In this document: positions 1 through 8,488 of the stretch, piece after piece
Layout of the letters: every line of letters starts with the position of its first letter
Numbering within the stretch: the stretch's first letter is position 1
Origin: Actinomadura sp. BRA 177
GTDB taxonomy: Bacteria; Actinomycetota; Actinomycetes; Streptosporangiales; Streptosporangiaceae
Assembly: GCF_013372625.1 (NCBI RefSeq)
Contig: NZ_JABXFD010000082.1
Span: 1-47,657 of the forward strand
Direction of reading: 5' to 3'
Length of the DNA stretch: 47,657 bases
The notes under the pieces: generated by a model
Seen by the model: only the letters and a program-made list of their open reading frames with translations
What the model was told of the DNA's origin: nothing
Database searches by the model: none
Made by a program: the position numbers and the translations under genes

Positions 1-1259
1 CGGAAGGCCAGTGCCGGCGGCCCCGCGGGGGCGGCGGGGCGGGGCGCGGCGGGCGCTCTCGCCGCGGCCTCCCGCAGCATCCATTCGGCGTCCGGCCGTG
101 CGGCGTCCCGTAAATCGACGGACGGTACGAGCCGGAGCAGGCCGGGCGGCTCCCCTTCGATCAGCAAGGGGACGAACCGGTACGGCTCGTACGGGGTGGC
201 CCGGTGCAGCAGGTGGTCGCGGTCGGCGAGCCCTTTCTCGTCCGCCAGGTAAGCGGGGCTGACGAGGGCGAAGACGCGGCCGCCGGCGTCCATGTGCGTT
301 CGCAGCTCGTCCGTCCGAGGACGTTCACCAGGCAGGTTCAGGCGGACGTCGTGGCCCGCGGAGGCGAGGACGTCGCCGACCCAGCGGGCCCGCTCGGCGT
401 CCTGTTCCGACCAGCTCAGCAGGATGGGCGCGGCAGCGGCGCCGGCGCGGGTCCGCAAGGCCTCGGGATGCGGACCGCCGGTCACCGCACCGGCAATGGC
501 CGAGATGGGTATGCCTTGGTTGACCGCACCGGTGAAGTAGTGGTGGAGGGCGACCAGCCTGCCCCGGCCGTCGATCAGCGCCGCACCGGACGAGCCCATG
601 GCCGTGTTGGTCTGGTAGGTCACGCGGGTTCCCGACGCGGACGACCGGGCGGCGAGGAGGGTCTGGCAGACCCGCTGCGACTGCCCCAGCGGATGCTGGA
701 CGACGGTCAGCGGCCCGGCCTTGGCGAAGGCGTACTCGGCGGGGTCCAGGCGGTAGTGCCCGCGCGGCGTGCGGGAGCCGTCCGACGCCGGGACCTCTGG
801 GACGGGGTGTGCCAGCCGCAGGAGCGCGAAGTCGAGCCAGTCTTCGGGAGGTGGTTCGCCCTGGTGGAAACGACTCAGATCCGCGGCGCTCAACGGCGCG
901 CCGTCTAGGTACTCGACCACGGGGACGCGGACACCGGCCTCCGCGGGGCTGACGCCGGGAACGGTGTGATGGTCGAACACGGCGACGACGCCGGCGACCG
1001 GCGGATGCGGCTCCCCCGCCCCTAGCACGTGCGCCGCGGTGAGCAGGAGGTCAACTCCTACCAGGACCCCGGTGCCCGCGGGCCGGCCACCGATCTCCAC
1101 CATCGCCACGCGGTTCCGCGCGTCGGTGAGGACCTGGATCGACTCCGTGGTCTCGCGCATCCCGGCGTAAGGTGTCAATATCCCTTGCAACGCGGGCTTG
1201 GCCTGCGCGGAGGCGGGTCCGCCGGGCGGCTCGGGCCGGGGAGGCGCGGCATCGTTCAC
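1..1259 (-). CDS. Trypsin-like serine protease fused to a TIR domain (3' end cut by window edge)
   Basis: This 419-residue fragment starts at GTG 1259, 11 bases after the upstream protease gene, and runs off the left edge in frame. Residues about 45-265 form a trypsin-like domain: His77 in TAAHV, Asp143 in DFALLRL and Ser224 in GSSGAAL give a complete triad. Residues about 278-385 read as a TIR domain (ILLSWSEQD, then a strand ending in SPAYLAD and another in FVPLLIEG). The usual catalytic Glu of NAD-cleaving TIR domains is not obvious, because the expected W-x-x-E stretch reads LADRDHLL. A Pro/Ala-rich linker begins near 402, so another domain may follow. No signal peptide is visible, so it is probably cytosolic. 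In bacterial conflict proteins such proteases often act as activators and TIR domains as effectors; that role here is inference. No ribosome-binding site is clear, so the start is moderately sure. Confidence 0.72.
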   Translation of the reverse strand, partial: MNDAAPPRPEPPGGPASAQAKPALQGILTPYAGMRETTESIQVLTDARNRVAMVEIGGRPAGTGVLVGVDLLLTAAHVLGAGEPHPPVAGVVAVFDHHTVPGVSPAEAGVRVPVVEYLDGAPLSAADLSRFHQGEPPPEDWLDFALLRLAHPVPEVPASDGSRTPRGHYRLDPAEYAFAKAGPLTVVQHPLGQSQRVCQTLLAARSSASGTRVTYQTNTAMGSSGAALIDGRGRLVALHHYFTGAVNQGIPISAIAGAVTGGPHPEALRTRAGAAAAPILLSWSEQDAERARWVGDVLASAGHDVRLNLPGERPRTDELRTHMDAGGRVFALVSPAYLADEKGLADRDHLLHRATPYEPYRFVPLLIEGEPPGLLRLVPSVDLRDAARPDAEWMLREAAARAPAAPRPAAPAGPPALAF

Positions 1260-1270
1260 GGCCTGTCCCG

Positions 1271-2287
1271 TCAGCGGTTGTGGGTGCGGACCAGACGTTG
1301 GACGACGGACGCCCGCACCGCATGGTTGCTCATGCCCGGTACGCCGGCGAAGTGGAGTGCGACCGCCTTGCCTGTCGCGAGGTCAATCACCGCCGAGCCC
1401 GAGTTTCCGCCGAGCGTGGTCGCGTCGTGGGCGACGAGGCCGTCCGGCGTGAAAGAGGTCAACTGCCCGGCGGCGAGCCGTTTGCATTCGTAGACACCGT
1501 CGAAGATGCGCTGCCGGTCGGCTGTGGAGTCCCTCCAGTTGCCTCTGCCGGGATAACCGATCACGCCGATCCACCGACCGACGTCGGCCGGGGCAAGTTC
1601 CTCCGTCATCAGGGGAATGGGCGGGGGAAGCGGCTCGCCGTCCTCGCCGGTCTCGGCGATACGCAGCAGGGCCACATCGTGGAGCGAGGCGTCCGGCTCC
1701 ATCCAGACGACTTCGGTCACCCGGAAACGCGACTCCTCCGGCTGGAGATGCTCGTGGTACCAGTCGAGGGTGGCGCGTATCGTCCGGCCGGAGATGTGCC
1801 GGAACGCGAACCCAGCCGTCCTCTCGGCGAACACCTCGGCCACATGCCGGTTGGTCACGACCGTCCCGGGCTCCACCATCCAGCCCGTCCCCACCCAATC
1901 GTTCCGGTGGTTGTGCAGGTCGATGCGGCCGACGCTGGGGATCACCGCCTCCAGGGCGGACCGCGCCTCTTCCAGCACCGCGGCGATCTCCTCGCTTTTC
2001 GGGAGACCGTCGGCCGCGGAACGGAATGTGCAGCGCTGAACGAGGTGCACCGGCCGGAGGAATGCCTCCACGATCGCCTCCAGCCCCGGGTCCTGCGACG
2101 CCCAGGTGCCCTCGTTCATCTGGGCGACTGCGTCGGCCGCCCGGTCGACGGTGAGGCCGCCCTCCAGCCCTTCGAACCCGGGGATGGCGGCCGCGCTCGC
2201 AGCGAGTTCGTCGAATCGGTCCAGGAACTCCTGCTCGATGGCCTTGCTGGAGAACAGCCGCCGATAGTCCATCCGTGTTCCGTCCAT
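1271..2287 (-). CDS. Trypsin-like serine protease with helical N-terminal domain
   Basis: This is a 338-residue protein if started at ATG 2287. ATG 2272 and TTG 2326 are in-frame alternatives, and none has a convincing Shine-Dalgarno sequence. Residues 1-120 are mostly helical and unrecognised. Residues about 125-335 form a trypsin-like domain with His148 (VTNRHVA), Asp204 (HDVALLRI) and Ser296 (GGNSGSAV), so the triad is complete. There is no signal peptide, which suggests an intracellular protease. It lies between a UvrD-nuclease gene (stop at 2342) and a protease-TIR gene on the same strand, with small gaps, so the three probably form one operon. The tandem arrangement of two different trypsin-like proteases, one carrying TIR, suggests a proteolytic signalling step in a defence response; this is inference. 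Confidence 0.78.
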   Translation of the reverse strand: MDGTRMDYRRLFSSKAIEQEFLDRFDELAASAAAIPGFEGLEGGLTVDRAADAVAQMNEGTWASQDPGLEAIVEAFLRPVHLVQRCTFRSAADGLPKSEEIAAVLEEARSALEAVIPSVGRIDLHNHRNDWVGTGWMVEPGTVVTNRHVAEVFAERTAGFAFRHISGRTIRATLDWYHEHLQPEESRFRVTEVVWMEPDASLHDVALLRIAETGEDGEPLPPPIPLMTEELAPADVGRWIGVIGYPGRGNWRDSTADRQRIFDGVYECKRLAAGQLTSFTPDGLVAHDATTLGGNSGSAVIDLATGKAVALHFAGVPGMSNHAVRASVVQRLVRTHNR

Positions 2288-2341
2288 CCCGGGCAGGCGC
2301 CGTGTTGCACCACCGACTACGACCAATCTTTCAGACGAACC

Positions 2342-5128
2342 TCATGGAGACGTATCGTCCCGCCTATCGCGGCAGATTCCCTTGAAGTCACAGTTCGCAC
2401 AGGTCTTGCACCAGGTCGCCAGTTTGGGCAGATGGTTGTCGCGGAGGGACTGGCCTGCCGTGGCCACCCGGGGGCTGAGGGTGGTCAGCATCGCGTCGTC
2501 CACCTCCTGGCGGTGGGACCTGCCGTCCTTGTCCAGGTTGTGGATCTCGACGAGGTCTGCGTCGGAGCCGGTGAGCTCCCGGTAGCCCAGCGCGTACATG
2601 TGGAGCTGGTCGAGCGTGACGCCTTCGGCCTGGGTGCGCTCGGACGACTTGAAGTCGACTATCGAGACCTCATCGGTGTCCAGGCGCCTGATGAGGTCGA
2701 CGCGGCCGGTGACGGTGACACCGGGCGCCGGGTGGATCTCGACGGGCTGCTCGGAGTACTCGGTCTGGTGCAGCGTCGAGCCCTTCTCGCGCAGGTAGCG
2801 GCGGACGGACGCGATCGCCGCCGGGCGCAGCTGGTCGCGGGCGGCGGGGTTCGCGAACGGGAGGTTCAGGTGGCGGTCCACCAGGTCCTCGGCGTCCGAG
2901 ACGTCCACGATGTCGCCCTTGATGGCGCGCTTGTGGATCTCCGCCATCATGTCGTGCAGCGACTTGCCGTAGCCGAGTTCCTTCTGGAGCGGTGAGTCGA
3001 ACCCGTAGAGCAGCCGGAGCTTGAACGAGTAGGGGCACTCGAACAGGTACTTCAGGTCGGAGAAGGAGAGCACGACGTCCGGGGTCCCGTGCTTCGGGAC
3101 GGGCTCCAGCCGCCGCTTGGACGCGGGTTGCTTCTCGCGGGTCAGCACCCAGTCGTTGCGCGTCGCGGCGTCGAAGAACTCGGACGGCCGGCGTCCGGTC
3201 TGCTTGCCGTTCGGGGCGAAGCTGAGCATCAGGTACTTCTGCGCCCGGGTCACCGCGACGTAGAAGAGGCGGCGTTCGTCGTCGATGCCGCCCTCGTAGC
3301 GGGCGGCGTCCGGGACGAGGGCCCTGTCGATGACGTGGAAGATGTTGAGGCCCCCGGCCCGGCGCATCGGGAAGGTGTTGCGGCGCATGGCCGGGATGAA
3401 GACGGCGGGCCACTGCATGCCCTTCGCCTGGTGAACGGTCGCGATCACGACCGCGTCGGGCTGCGCGTAGCCGTTGTCGCCGTCGGACTCCTCGTAGTAC
3501 GCGGGAGCCTGGAACTCCACCCACTTCGCGAAGCCGTCGAACCGGCTCGGCGGCGCGACGGTCAGGTAGATCGCCTCGTAGTCGCCGATCGCGGTGGAGA
3601 ACCGGCCCAGGTTGTAGAAGACGATCTCGCCGCGGCCGCCGCCCCGGCCACGGGACGGGACGGTCTCCTCGCGGAGCCCGATCTCATCGAGGAAGCGGAG
3701 GAACACGCCCTGCAGGGTGATCGAGTCCCAGGGACGCGAGTCGTCCCAGTCGATGGCCTCGTCGAGGACCGCGAGGCCGCGGTCGAGCGCGCGGTCGTCG
3801 CAGCCGACGTCGGCGGCACGCCAGGCGTCGCGGACGGTGTCGGCGTCCACGTAGCCGGCGACGTACCGGAAACAGGTGACGGCCGCCCTGACCTCGGGCG
3901 TCTCGAAGAGCTGGGTCAGCCCCTTGATGATGTAGGGGATGCCGCGGCGGCGGAACTCCTCCACCAGCGGCCCGGCGTCGCCGCGCACCGACCTGAACAG
4001 GACCGCGAAGTCGGCGTAGCTGAGGCCGCGTTCCGGGCCGTCGGCGTCGTCCTGGAAGGGGACGCCGAGGAGCGTCTCGATCCGGTCGGCGATCCGGCGG
4101 GCCTCCTCCTGCGGGTCGCCGAACTCCAGGGCGAGGAGGTCTCCGCGCTCGAACTTCTGGTGCCCGCCCGCGACCATGGCCTTGGCCAGGCGGACGGACG
4201 CCGGGATCTCCTCGATGGCGGCACGGGCCAGCTGCGTGATGGCGGGGCTGGAGCGGAAGTTGTCGTTCAGGGTGATCCGCTTGACGTCGGCGTAGCGGTT
4301 CTCGAAGGTCAGGATGTTGGCGACCGCGCTGCCGCGCCACTGGTAGATGGTCTGGTCGTCGTCGCCGACCACGCAGAGGTCGGCGCCGTACTGGGTGAGT
4401 CCGCGGATCAGCCGTTCCTGGACGGGGTTGATGTCCTGGTACTCGTCCACGATGACGTGCCGGACGTTCTCCCGGACGTGCTGCTGGACGGCGCCGGCGG
4501 AGGCATGCCCCTCGTCGTCCTCCAGGTAGTCGACGGCCCTCGCCAGGATCGCGGAGTAGTCGAAGTAGTTGCGCTCGTTGAGGAGCGTCTCGTACGCCTC
4601 CAGCGCCTGCGCGAGGTCCGGGCGCAGCAGGCGTCGGTCCACGTCGTCCTCCCGCAGGACGGACATGACCTGCTGGTAGAGGCGTGAGTGCACCCAGCGG
4701 CGCAGCGGCTCCCGCACTCCCCGCACGGACTTGGTGGTCGCGGTCAGCCCCGACTTGGCGCTGTACCTGTCGATGATCAGCCGGGCCTGCGGGTCATTCA
4801 GGACGTTGAACTTGAACGCCTCGGGCGCCTGGCTGTGCAGGAGGTCGAGCGCGTAGCCGTGGATCGTCCCGATGAACATCTCGGCGAGGCCGTGCATCTC
4901 GCCGTAGCGGTCCTTGATCCTGCGGTGGACGCGCTCCGCCAGCTCGCCGGCGGCCTTCTCGGTGAAGGTGAAGGCGACGATGTGCCGGGGTTCGACGTCC
5001 GGCCGGGCCAGCAGCGCGACGATGCGCTGGGCGATCACCTCGGTCTTGCCCGACCCGGCGCACGCCAGGACGAGCATGTTGCCGGTGTCGGCGTCTATGG
5101 CCTCCGCCTGCGAGTCCGTGAACTGCAT
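2342..5128 (-). CDS. UvrD/Rep-type SF1 helicase with C-terminal Fe-S PD-(D/E)XK nuclease
   Basis: This is a 928-residue protein; ATG 5128 is chosen because AAGGAGGGG sits just upstream. The open frame extends further to 5764 but without helicase homology. SF1A motifs run in order: Q-motif near the start, Walker A ACAGSGKTE (22-30), VDEYQD, GDDDQTIYQWRG, HQAKGMQW and YVAVTRAQ. The last 200 residues form a RecB/AddB-like nuclease: FECPYSF, then Asp811 (GRVDL) and Asp825-Phe-Lys827 (VDFKS). Cysteines 907, 910, 913 and 919, with the Cys in FECPYSF, suit a 4Fe-4S cluster. Expected activity is ATP-driven 3'-5' unwinding coupled to DNA cleavage. It is divergent from the HTH-methylase gene at 5286 across a 157-base promoter region and leads a probable operon with two protease genes. 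It is not a housekeeping RecB/AddA: the nuclease arrangement and context point to defence. Confidence 0.9.
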   Translation of the reverse strand: MQFTDSQAEAIDADTGNMLVLACAGSGKTEVIAQRIVALLARPDVEPRHIVAFTFTEKAAGELAERVHRRIKDRYGEMHGLAEMFIGTIHGYALDLLHSQAPEAFKFNVLNDPQARLIIDRYSAKSGLTATTKSVRGVREPLRRWVHSRLYQQVMSVLREDDVDRRLLRPDLAQALEAYETLLNERNYFDYSAILARAVDYLEDDEGHASAGAVQQHVRENVRHVIVDEYQDINPVQERLIRGLTQYGADLCVVGDDDQTIYQWRGSAVANILTFENRYADVKRITLNDNFRSSPAITQLARAAIEEIPASVRLAKAMVAGGHQKFERGDLLALEFGDPQEEARRIADRIETLLGVPFQDDADGPERGLSYADFAVLFRSVRGDAGPLVEEFRRRGIPYIIKGLTQLFETPEVRAAVTCFRYVAGYVDADTVRDAWRAADVGCDDRALDRGLAVLDEAIDWDDSRPWDSITLQGVFLRFLDEIGLREETVPSRGRGGGRGEIVFYNLGRFSTAIGDYEAIYLTVAPPSRFDGFAKWVEFQAPAYYEESDGDNGYAQPDAVVIATVHQAKGMQWPAVFIPAMRRNTFPMRRAGGLNIFHVIDRALVPDAARYEGGIDDERRLFYVAVTRAQKYLMLSFAPNGKQTGRRPSEFFDAATRNDWVLTREKQPASKRRLEPVPKHGTPDVVLSFSDLKYLFECPYSFKLRLLYGFDSPLQKELGYGKSLHDMMAEIHKRAIKGDIVDVSDAEDLVDRHLNLPFANPAARDQLRPAAIASVRRYLREKGSTLHQTEYSEQPVEIHPAPGVTVTGRVDLIRRLDTDEVSIVDFKSSERTQAEGVTLDQLHMYALGYRELTGSDADLVEIHNLDKDGRSHRQEVDDAMLTTLSPRVATAGQSLRDNHLPKLATWCKTCANCDFKGICRDRRDDTSP

Positions 5129-5285
5129 GGCGCCCCTCCTTATGTACACAGACGATCCGTCGTCTTCCGTACACAACTCTGAGACTAAACGATGACTCAT
5201 GTCAAGTGAGTTCACAGATAGGCCGGGTATGTAGACATGGGGACGCTGTGTGTACGCTGACCCGGGACGGAAGGGAGAGGGGCAG
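5129..5285. promoter_or_regulatory. Divergent promoter region between uvrD-like and methylase A genes, with repeated GTACACA
   Basis: This region holds GTACACA at 5144-5150 and 5169-5175 and its reverse complement TGTGTAC at 5249-5255. ACTCA and TGAGT arms flank TGTCAAG near 5195-5212, giving a dyad. A TTGACA -35-like hexamer lies on the minus strand at 5200-5205, but no good -10 stands at 17 bases. It is AT-richer than its flanks. The repeats look like operator half-sites; which protein binds them is unknown. Confidence 0.5.
5205..5218 (+). promoter_or_regulatory. Candidate shared operator AAGTGAGTTCACAG (site 1)
   Basis: This 14-mer matches the motif AACTAAGTTCACAG, found upstream of hsdM (16412-16425) and between kinase B and the Cas4-like gene (38267-38280), at 12 of 14 positions. 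It lies in the divergent promoter region of the uvrD-like and HTH-methylase genes. The binding protein is not known. Confidence 0.4.
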
Positions 5286-6893
5286 ATGACCAGGGACGAT
5301 CGGGTGACCGCGGCGGAGATCGCCCGAACCGTGGGCGTCGGCCGGGCGGCGGTCTCCAACTGGCGGCGGCGGTACCTCGACTTCCCCAAACCCGTCGGCG
5401 GCACGCCGTCCAGCCCCACCTTCTCGTGGGACGAGGTCGAAGCCTGGTTGAAGGCGAACGGCAAGCTGTCGCGGCCGGCGGAACGCCCCGCCGACGCGGA
5501 CGTCGACACCGCCTCTCCCGCGCCGATCGACGATTCTTCGCTGGCCAAGATGGTGGCCTCTCTCGTCCCGGCGCTCGACACGGGACTCATCGTCGACCCG
5601 GCGTGCGGGCCGGGCCGCCTGCTGGTCGCGGCGGCGGCGACCGTCAAGGCGGGCGTCTCCTTCGCCGGCCAGGACCCCGACAAGGCCGCCATTGAGATGG
5701 CACAGGACGGCTTCGACGACGCGGCGCGCGTCCCGGTGGCGCTGGAGCCCGGGGAGCCGTTCACAGGCGATGCGCTCGCGGAGCTCCGGATGCGCGCGGA
5801 CGTGGTCGTCTGTGCGCCGCCGATCGGGGCGCAGGGATCGGCCCGTCCCGTCCCGCTGGACGCGCTGACGCTGGATCCGCGCTGGGAATTCGGCCTTCCC
5901 TCGTCCGCCGACCCGGTCGGGGTGTGGACGCAGATCTGCTACTCGTATCTGAAACCGGACGGGATCGCGATCCTCCTCCTGCCGGCCGCGTTCACGACCA
6001 AGGCCGCCGGCCGCCGGATACGCGCGGAGCTGGTGCGCAGAGGAGCGGTCCAAACCGTTGTCGAACTACCCCGCCGGTTCTCGCTGCGAATCAGCGGCGG
6101 ACTTCACATCTGGGTGCTGCGACGCCCCAGCGGCCCGCCGGACCACCAGGTCCGGATGGTGGACCTGTCGGAGGCCGACGACCTCCCGGAGCGGCGATCC
6201 GAATGGGCGGCGGTGTTCAAGGACCCGGCGAGGACGAGGACGGTCGGCGCGATCGACCTTCTCGACGACGAGGTCGCCATCATCCCGACCCGCCACGTCA
6301 GGCTGCCGTGGTCGGACATCGCCCGGCGGCACGCGGAAAGGGCCTCCGCCGTCGAGCCGCTGCTACGCAAGGTCATCGCCGAGACGCCGGCGTTCCAGCC
6401 TGTGCAGAGCAGAACCGACCTCCCAATGATCAGCATCACCGAACTCCAGCGAGCCGGGGCGGTGGAGCTGCTCAGCCGCGACGCCGGAATCCGATCGGGC
6501 GATGTCGTCATTCCCGCCGATGCCGATCCCCTCGTCGTCAGCGAATCCAAGGATCTGGACGAGGTGCACCGCCGCGGCGGCCCCGTCGACATCATCAGAT
6601 GCGATCCCGAGCAGATCGACCCGTTCTTCATCGCGGGCTTTCTGACCCGCCAGACGCACGATCGCCCGGGAACGTCCTCGACCGGCGCGTCCTTGCGGTC
6701 GACGGTACGGAAGGCGCGCGTCCCGCGGATACCGCTGGCGGAGCAGCAACGCTACGGAACCGCCTTCCGGTGGATCGGCCAATGGTCCATGCAGTTCGAC
6801 ATCGCATGGCGGGCCGGACAGGAGGCCACCCGCTGGGCGATTCACGGCCTCACCGCGGGTGTCCTGGACCCGGACCCGGCTGCCGAGTACTGA
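5286..6893 (+). CDS. HTH / degenerate N6-adenine methylase / HsdS-like fusion (module A)
   Basis: This is a 535-residue protein; ATG 5286 follows GGGAGAGGGG and is preferred to GTG 5250. Residues 9-29 are a helix-turn-helix (AEIARTVGVGRAAVSNWRRR). Residues 85-290 are an HsdM-like Rossmann methylase with motif I DPACGPG (104-110). Motif IV, normally [NDS]PP[YFW], reads CAPPIG (Ala177, Ile180), so both the catalytic polar residue and the stacking aromatic are missing. The C-terminal third resembles a half HsdS: RCDPEQIDPFFIAGFL, then RIPLAEQQ. It is paralogous to the gene at 34721, which shares the HTH, DPRW.FGLP, AGRRIR and DPEQ.DP blocks. It probably binds DNA and perhaps SAM but may not methylate. 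It faces the kinase gene at 6912 with only 18 bases between the stops. It could act as regulator or target-recognition subunit; that is inference. Confidence 0.82.
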   Translation: MTRDDRVTAAEIARTVGVGRAAVSNWRRRYLDFPKPVGGTPSSPTFSWDEVEAWLKANGKLSRPAERPADADVDTASPAPIDDSSLAKMVASLVPALDTGLIVDPACGPGRLLVAAAATVKAGVSFAGQDPDKAAIEMAQDGFDDAARVPVALEPGEPFTGDALAELRMRADVVVCAPPIGAQGSARPVPLDALTLDPRWEFGLPSSADPVGVWTQICYSYLKPDGIAILLLPAAFTTKAAGRRIRAELVRRGAVQTVVELPRRFSLRISGGLHIWVLRRPSGPPDHQVRMVDLSEADDLPERRSEWAAVFKDPARTRTVGAIDLLDDEVAIIPTRHVRLPWSDIARRHAERASAVEPLLRKVIAETPAFQPVQSRTDLPMISITELQRAGAVELLSRDAGIRSGDVVIPADADPLVVSESKDLDEVHRRGGPVDIIRCDPEQIDPFFIAGFLTRQTHDRPGTSSTGASLRSTVRKARVPRIPLAEQQRYGTAFRWIGQWSMQFDIAWRAGQEATRWAIHGLTAGVLDPDPAAEY

Positions 6894-6911
6894 CGCCAGG
6901 CGAGGCCCCCG

Positions 6912-8456
6912 TCACGGGCCGAGCCGCTCCAAGCGGTCACGTACCCGGATGGCCGACGGATGGTCGGGGCCGGCCTCGCGGCTCAGATCGTCGTGCAGGT
7001 CGGCCAGTGTTTGCCGGGCCGCGTCGTGATCCCCCACGGCGTCCTCCAGCTCGCCGACGCGGCGCCGCAGTTCCAGGACGCGAGGGTCGTCGCCGGAGCG
7101 GACGGCGAGCTGGTCGGCGAGCAGCCCGCGCAGGAGCCGCAGCGCCAGCCCGTCGTCGCCGAGCCTGGCGTGGCAGTCGGCCTCGCCGAGGCGGCACTGC
7201 ACGACCCGCTCGTCCTCGGCGCCGAAACGCTCGGCCAGGTCGTCGCCGAGCCGCAGGAAGGCGCCGGCCGCTCTGCGGTCACCGGCGTCCGCGAGGATGT
7301 TGGCGTAGGACATCCGCAGTTTGACGGCGTCGGGGTCGTCCACCGGGAGAGGCCGGCCGCCCGGTTCGACGACCGCTTCGAGGGCCTGGGCCGCCTCGGC
7401 GTGCCGCCCCTCCCTGGCCATCGCGGCCGCCTCCCGGCGGGCCCGGCTCATCTCCGTCCTGCTCACCCGTGGCGCGTCGTCAGTGCCCGGCGCCCGCTTC
7501 GCCGCGTCTCCGGCGGAGCGGTGCAGGATCCTGGTCAGCACGTCGGCGTACATCCGGCGCGGGCTCGCCTCCTGGTCCGCCATGCCCGGCAGCGGACGCG
7601 CACCCGACACGTACTGGAGGAGCCTGCGATGCACGACGGCGGCGTCCACGGGCCGCTTCGCCGGGTCCTTGGCGAGCAGCTCGGCGACCAGGTCCGCGAG
7701 GTCGGGCGGTACCTCCGCGCGGAAGTCGCCGAGCGGGGTGGGCTTCGCGCCGACCTGCTGTTCGAGGATGGCGTACTCGGTATCCCCGACGAACGGCGGA
7801 CGGCCCGCGATCATCTCGTACAGGACGCAGCCGAGGGTGTACAGGTCGCTGCGCGCCGTGGCGGTCTCGGACCGGACCTGCTCGGGCGGCATGTACAGGG
7901 CGGTGCCGAGGATCGCGCCACTGCGGGTGAGCTTGCTGACGTCCGGATCGTGCAGCAGGGCCAGCCCGAAATCGATGACCTTCACGGCGCCGTCCCGGCA
8001 CAGGATGAGGTTGCTCGGCTTCAGGTCGCGGTGCAGGACGCCCTTCACGTGCGCGGCGGCGAGCACGGCGGCGACCTGTGCGCCGATGGCGGCGGCCCAT
8101 CCGAGCGGCACGGATTCGGTCTCGGCGATGACGTCGTCCAGCCGGACGCCGTCGACGTACTCCATGACGATGAACATCCGCCGGGCGTGGGACGCGTCCT
8201 CGCTGACGCCCGCATCGTGGATCGCGGGCGCGCCCGGGTGGCCGAGCCGCGCCATGACGCGCGCCTCCCGCAGGAACCGGCGCTCGAGTTCGGCGAGGTC
8301 GTCGGGCACGTCGGTCAGCCGGACGAGTTTCACCGCGACGCGCCGGCCGAGCACGGCGTCGTGCCCGCCCCACACCTCCCCCATGCCACCCCGGCCGAGC
8401 GGCGCACGGTCGAGCGTGTAGCGGTCGTTGAGGACGATGGGGCCTGACGTGGTCAC
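6912..8456 (-). CDS. Hanks-type Ser/Thr protein kinase with TPR-like C-terminus (kinase A)
   Basis: This is a 514-residue protein from GTG 8456. ATG 8513 would overlap the upstream gene and lacks a better ribosome site, so the start is not certain. Kinase motifs are complete: glycine loop GRGGMGEV (21-28), Lys43 in VAVKL, HRDLKPSN (142-149), DFG (162-164) and MPPEQ. From about residue 330 the protein is Ala/Leu/Arg-rich helical and looks like TPR repeats. No transmembrane segment or PASTA domain is present, so it is a cytosolic kinase unlike PknB. It stands 32 bases downstream of the YgjP-like gene and may be read with the hsdM operon; it is convergent with methylase A. A second kinase with the same plan lies at 36700. 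Its substrates are unknown; the neighbouring methylase-like protein is an obvious candidate by position only. Confidence 0.9.
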   Translation of the reverse strand: MTTSGPIVLNDRYTLDRAPLGRGGMGEVWGGHDAVLGRRVAVKLVRLTDVPDDLAELERRFLREARVMARLGHPGAPAIHDAGVSEDASHARRMFIVMEYVDGVRLDDVIAETESVPLGWAAAIGAQVAAVLAAAHVKGVLHRDLKPSNLILCRDGAVKVIDFGLALLHDPDVSKLTRSGAILGTALYMPPEQVRSETATARSDLYTLGCVLYEMIAGRPPFVGDTEYAILEQQVGAKPTPLGDFRAEVPPDLADLVAELLAKDPAKRPVDAAVVHRRLLQYVSGARPLPGMADQEASPRRMYADVLTRILHRSAGDAAKRAPGTDDAPRVSRTEMSRARREAAAMAREGRHAEAAQALEAVVEPGGRPLPVDDPDAVKLRMSYANILADAGDRRAAGAFLRLGDDLAERFGAEDERVVQCRLGEADCHARLGDDGLALRLLRGLLADQLAVRSGDDPRVLELRRRVGELEDAVGDHDAARQTLADLHDDLSREAGPDHPSAIRVRDRLERLGP

Positions 8457-8488
8457 GCCGCCGAATGTACTGCGAATGTCAGCGGTGG

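Noticed and set aside
1172-2995. 607-codon plus-strand open frame
   Set aside because: It runs antisense to the protease and uvrD genes, is Arg/Gly/Pro-rich and matches no family; the minus strand carries clear motifs.
3089-4687. 532-codon plus-strand open frame
   Set aside because: It is antisense to the UvrD helicase and shows a Val/Asp/Gly/Leu mirror composition typical of high-GC shadows.
5129-5764. N-terminal extension of the UvrD-like protein to 5764
   Set aside because: This stretch is antisense to methylase A, lacks helicase homology, and a strong ribosome site precedes ATG 5128.
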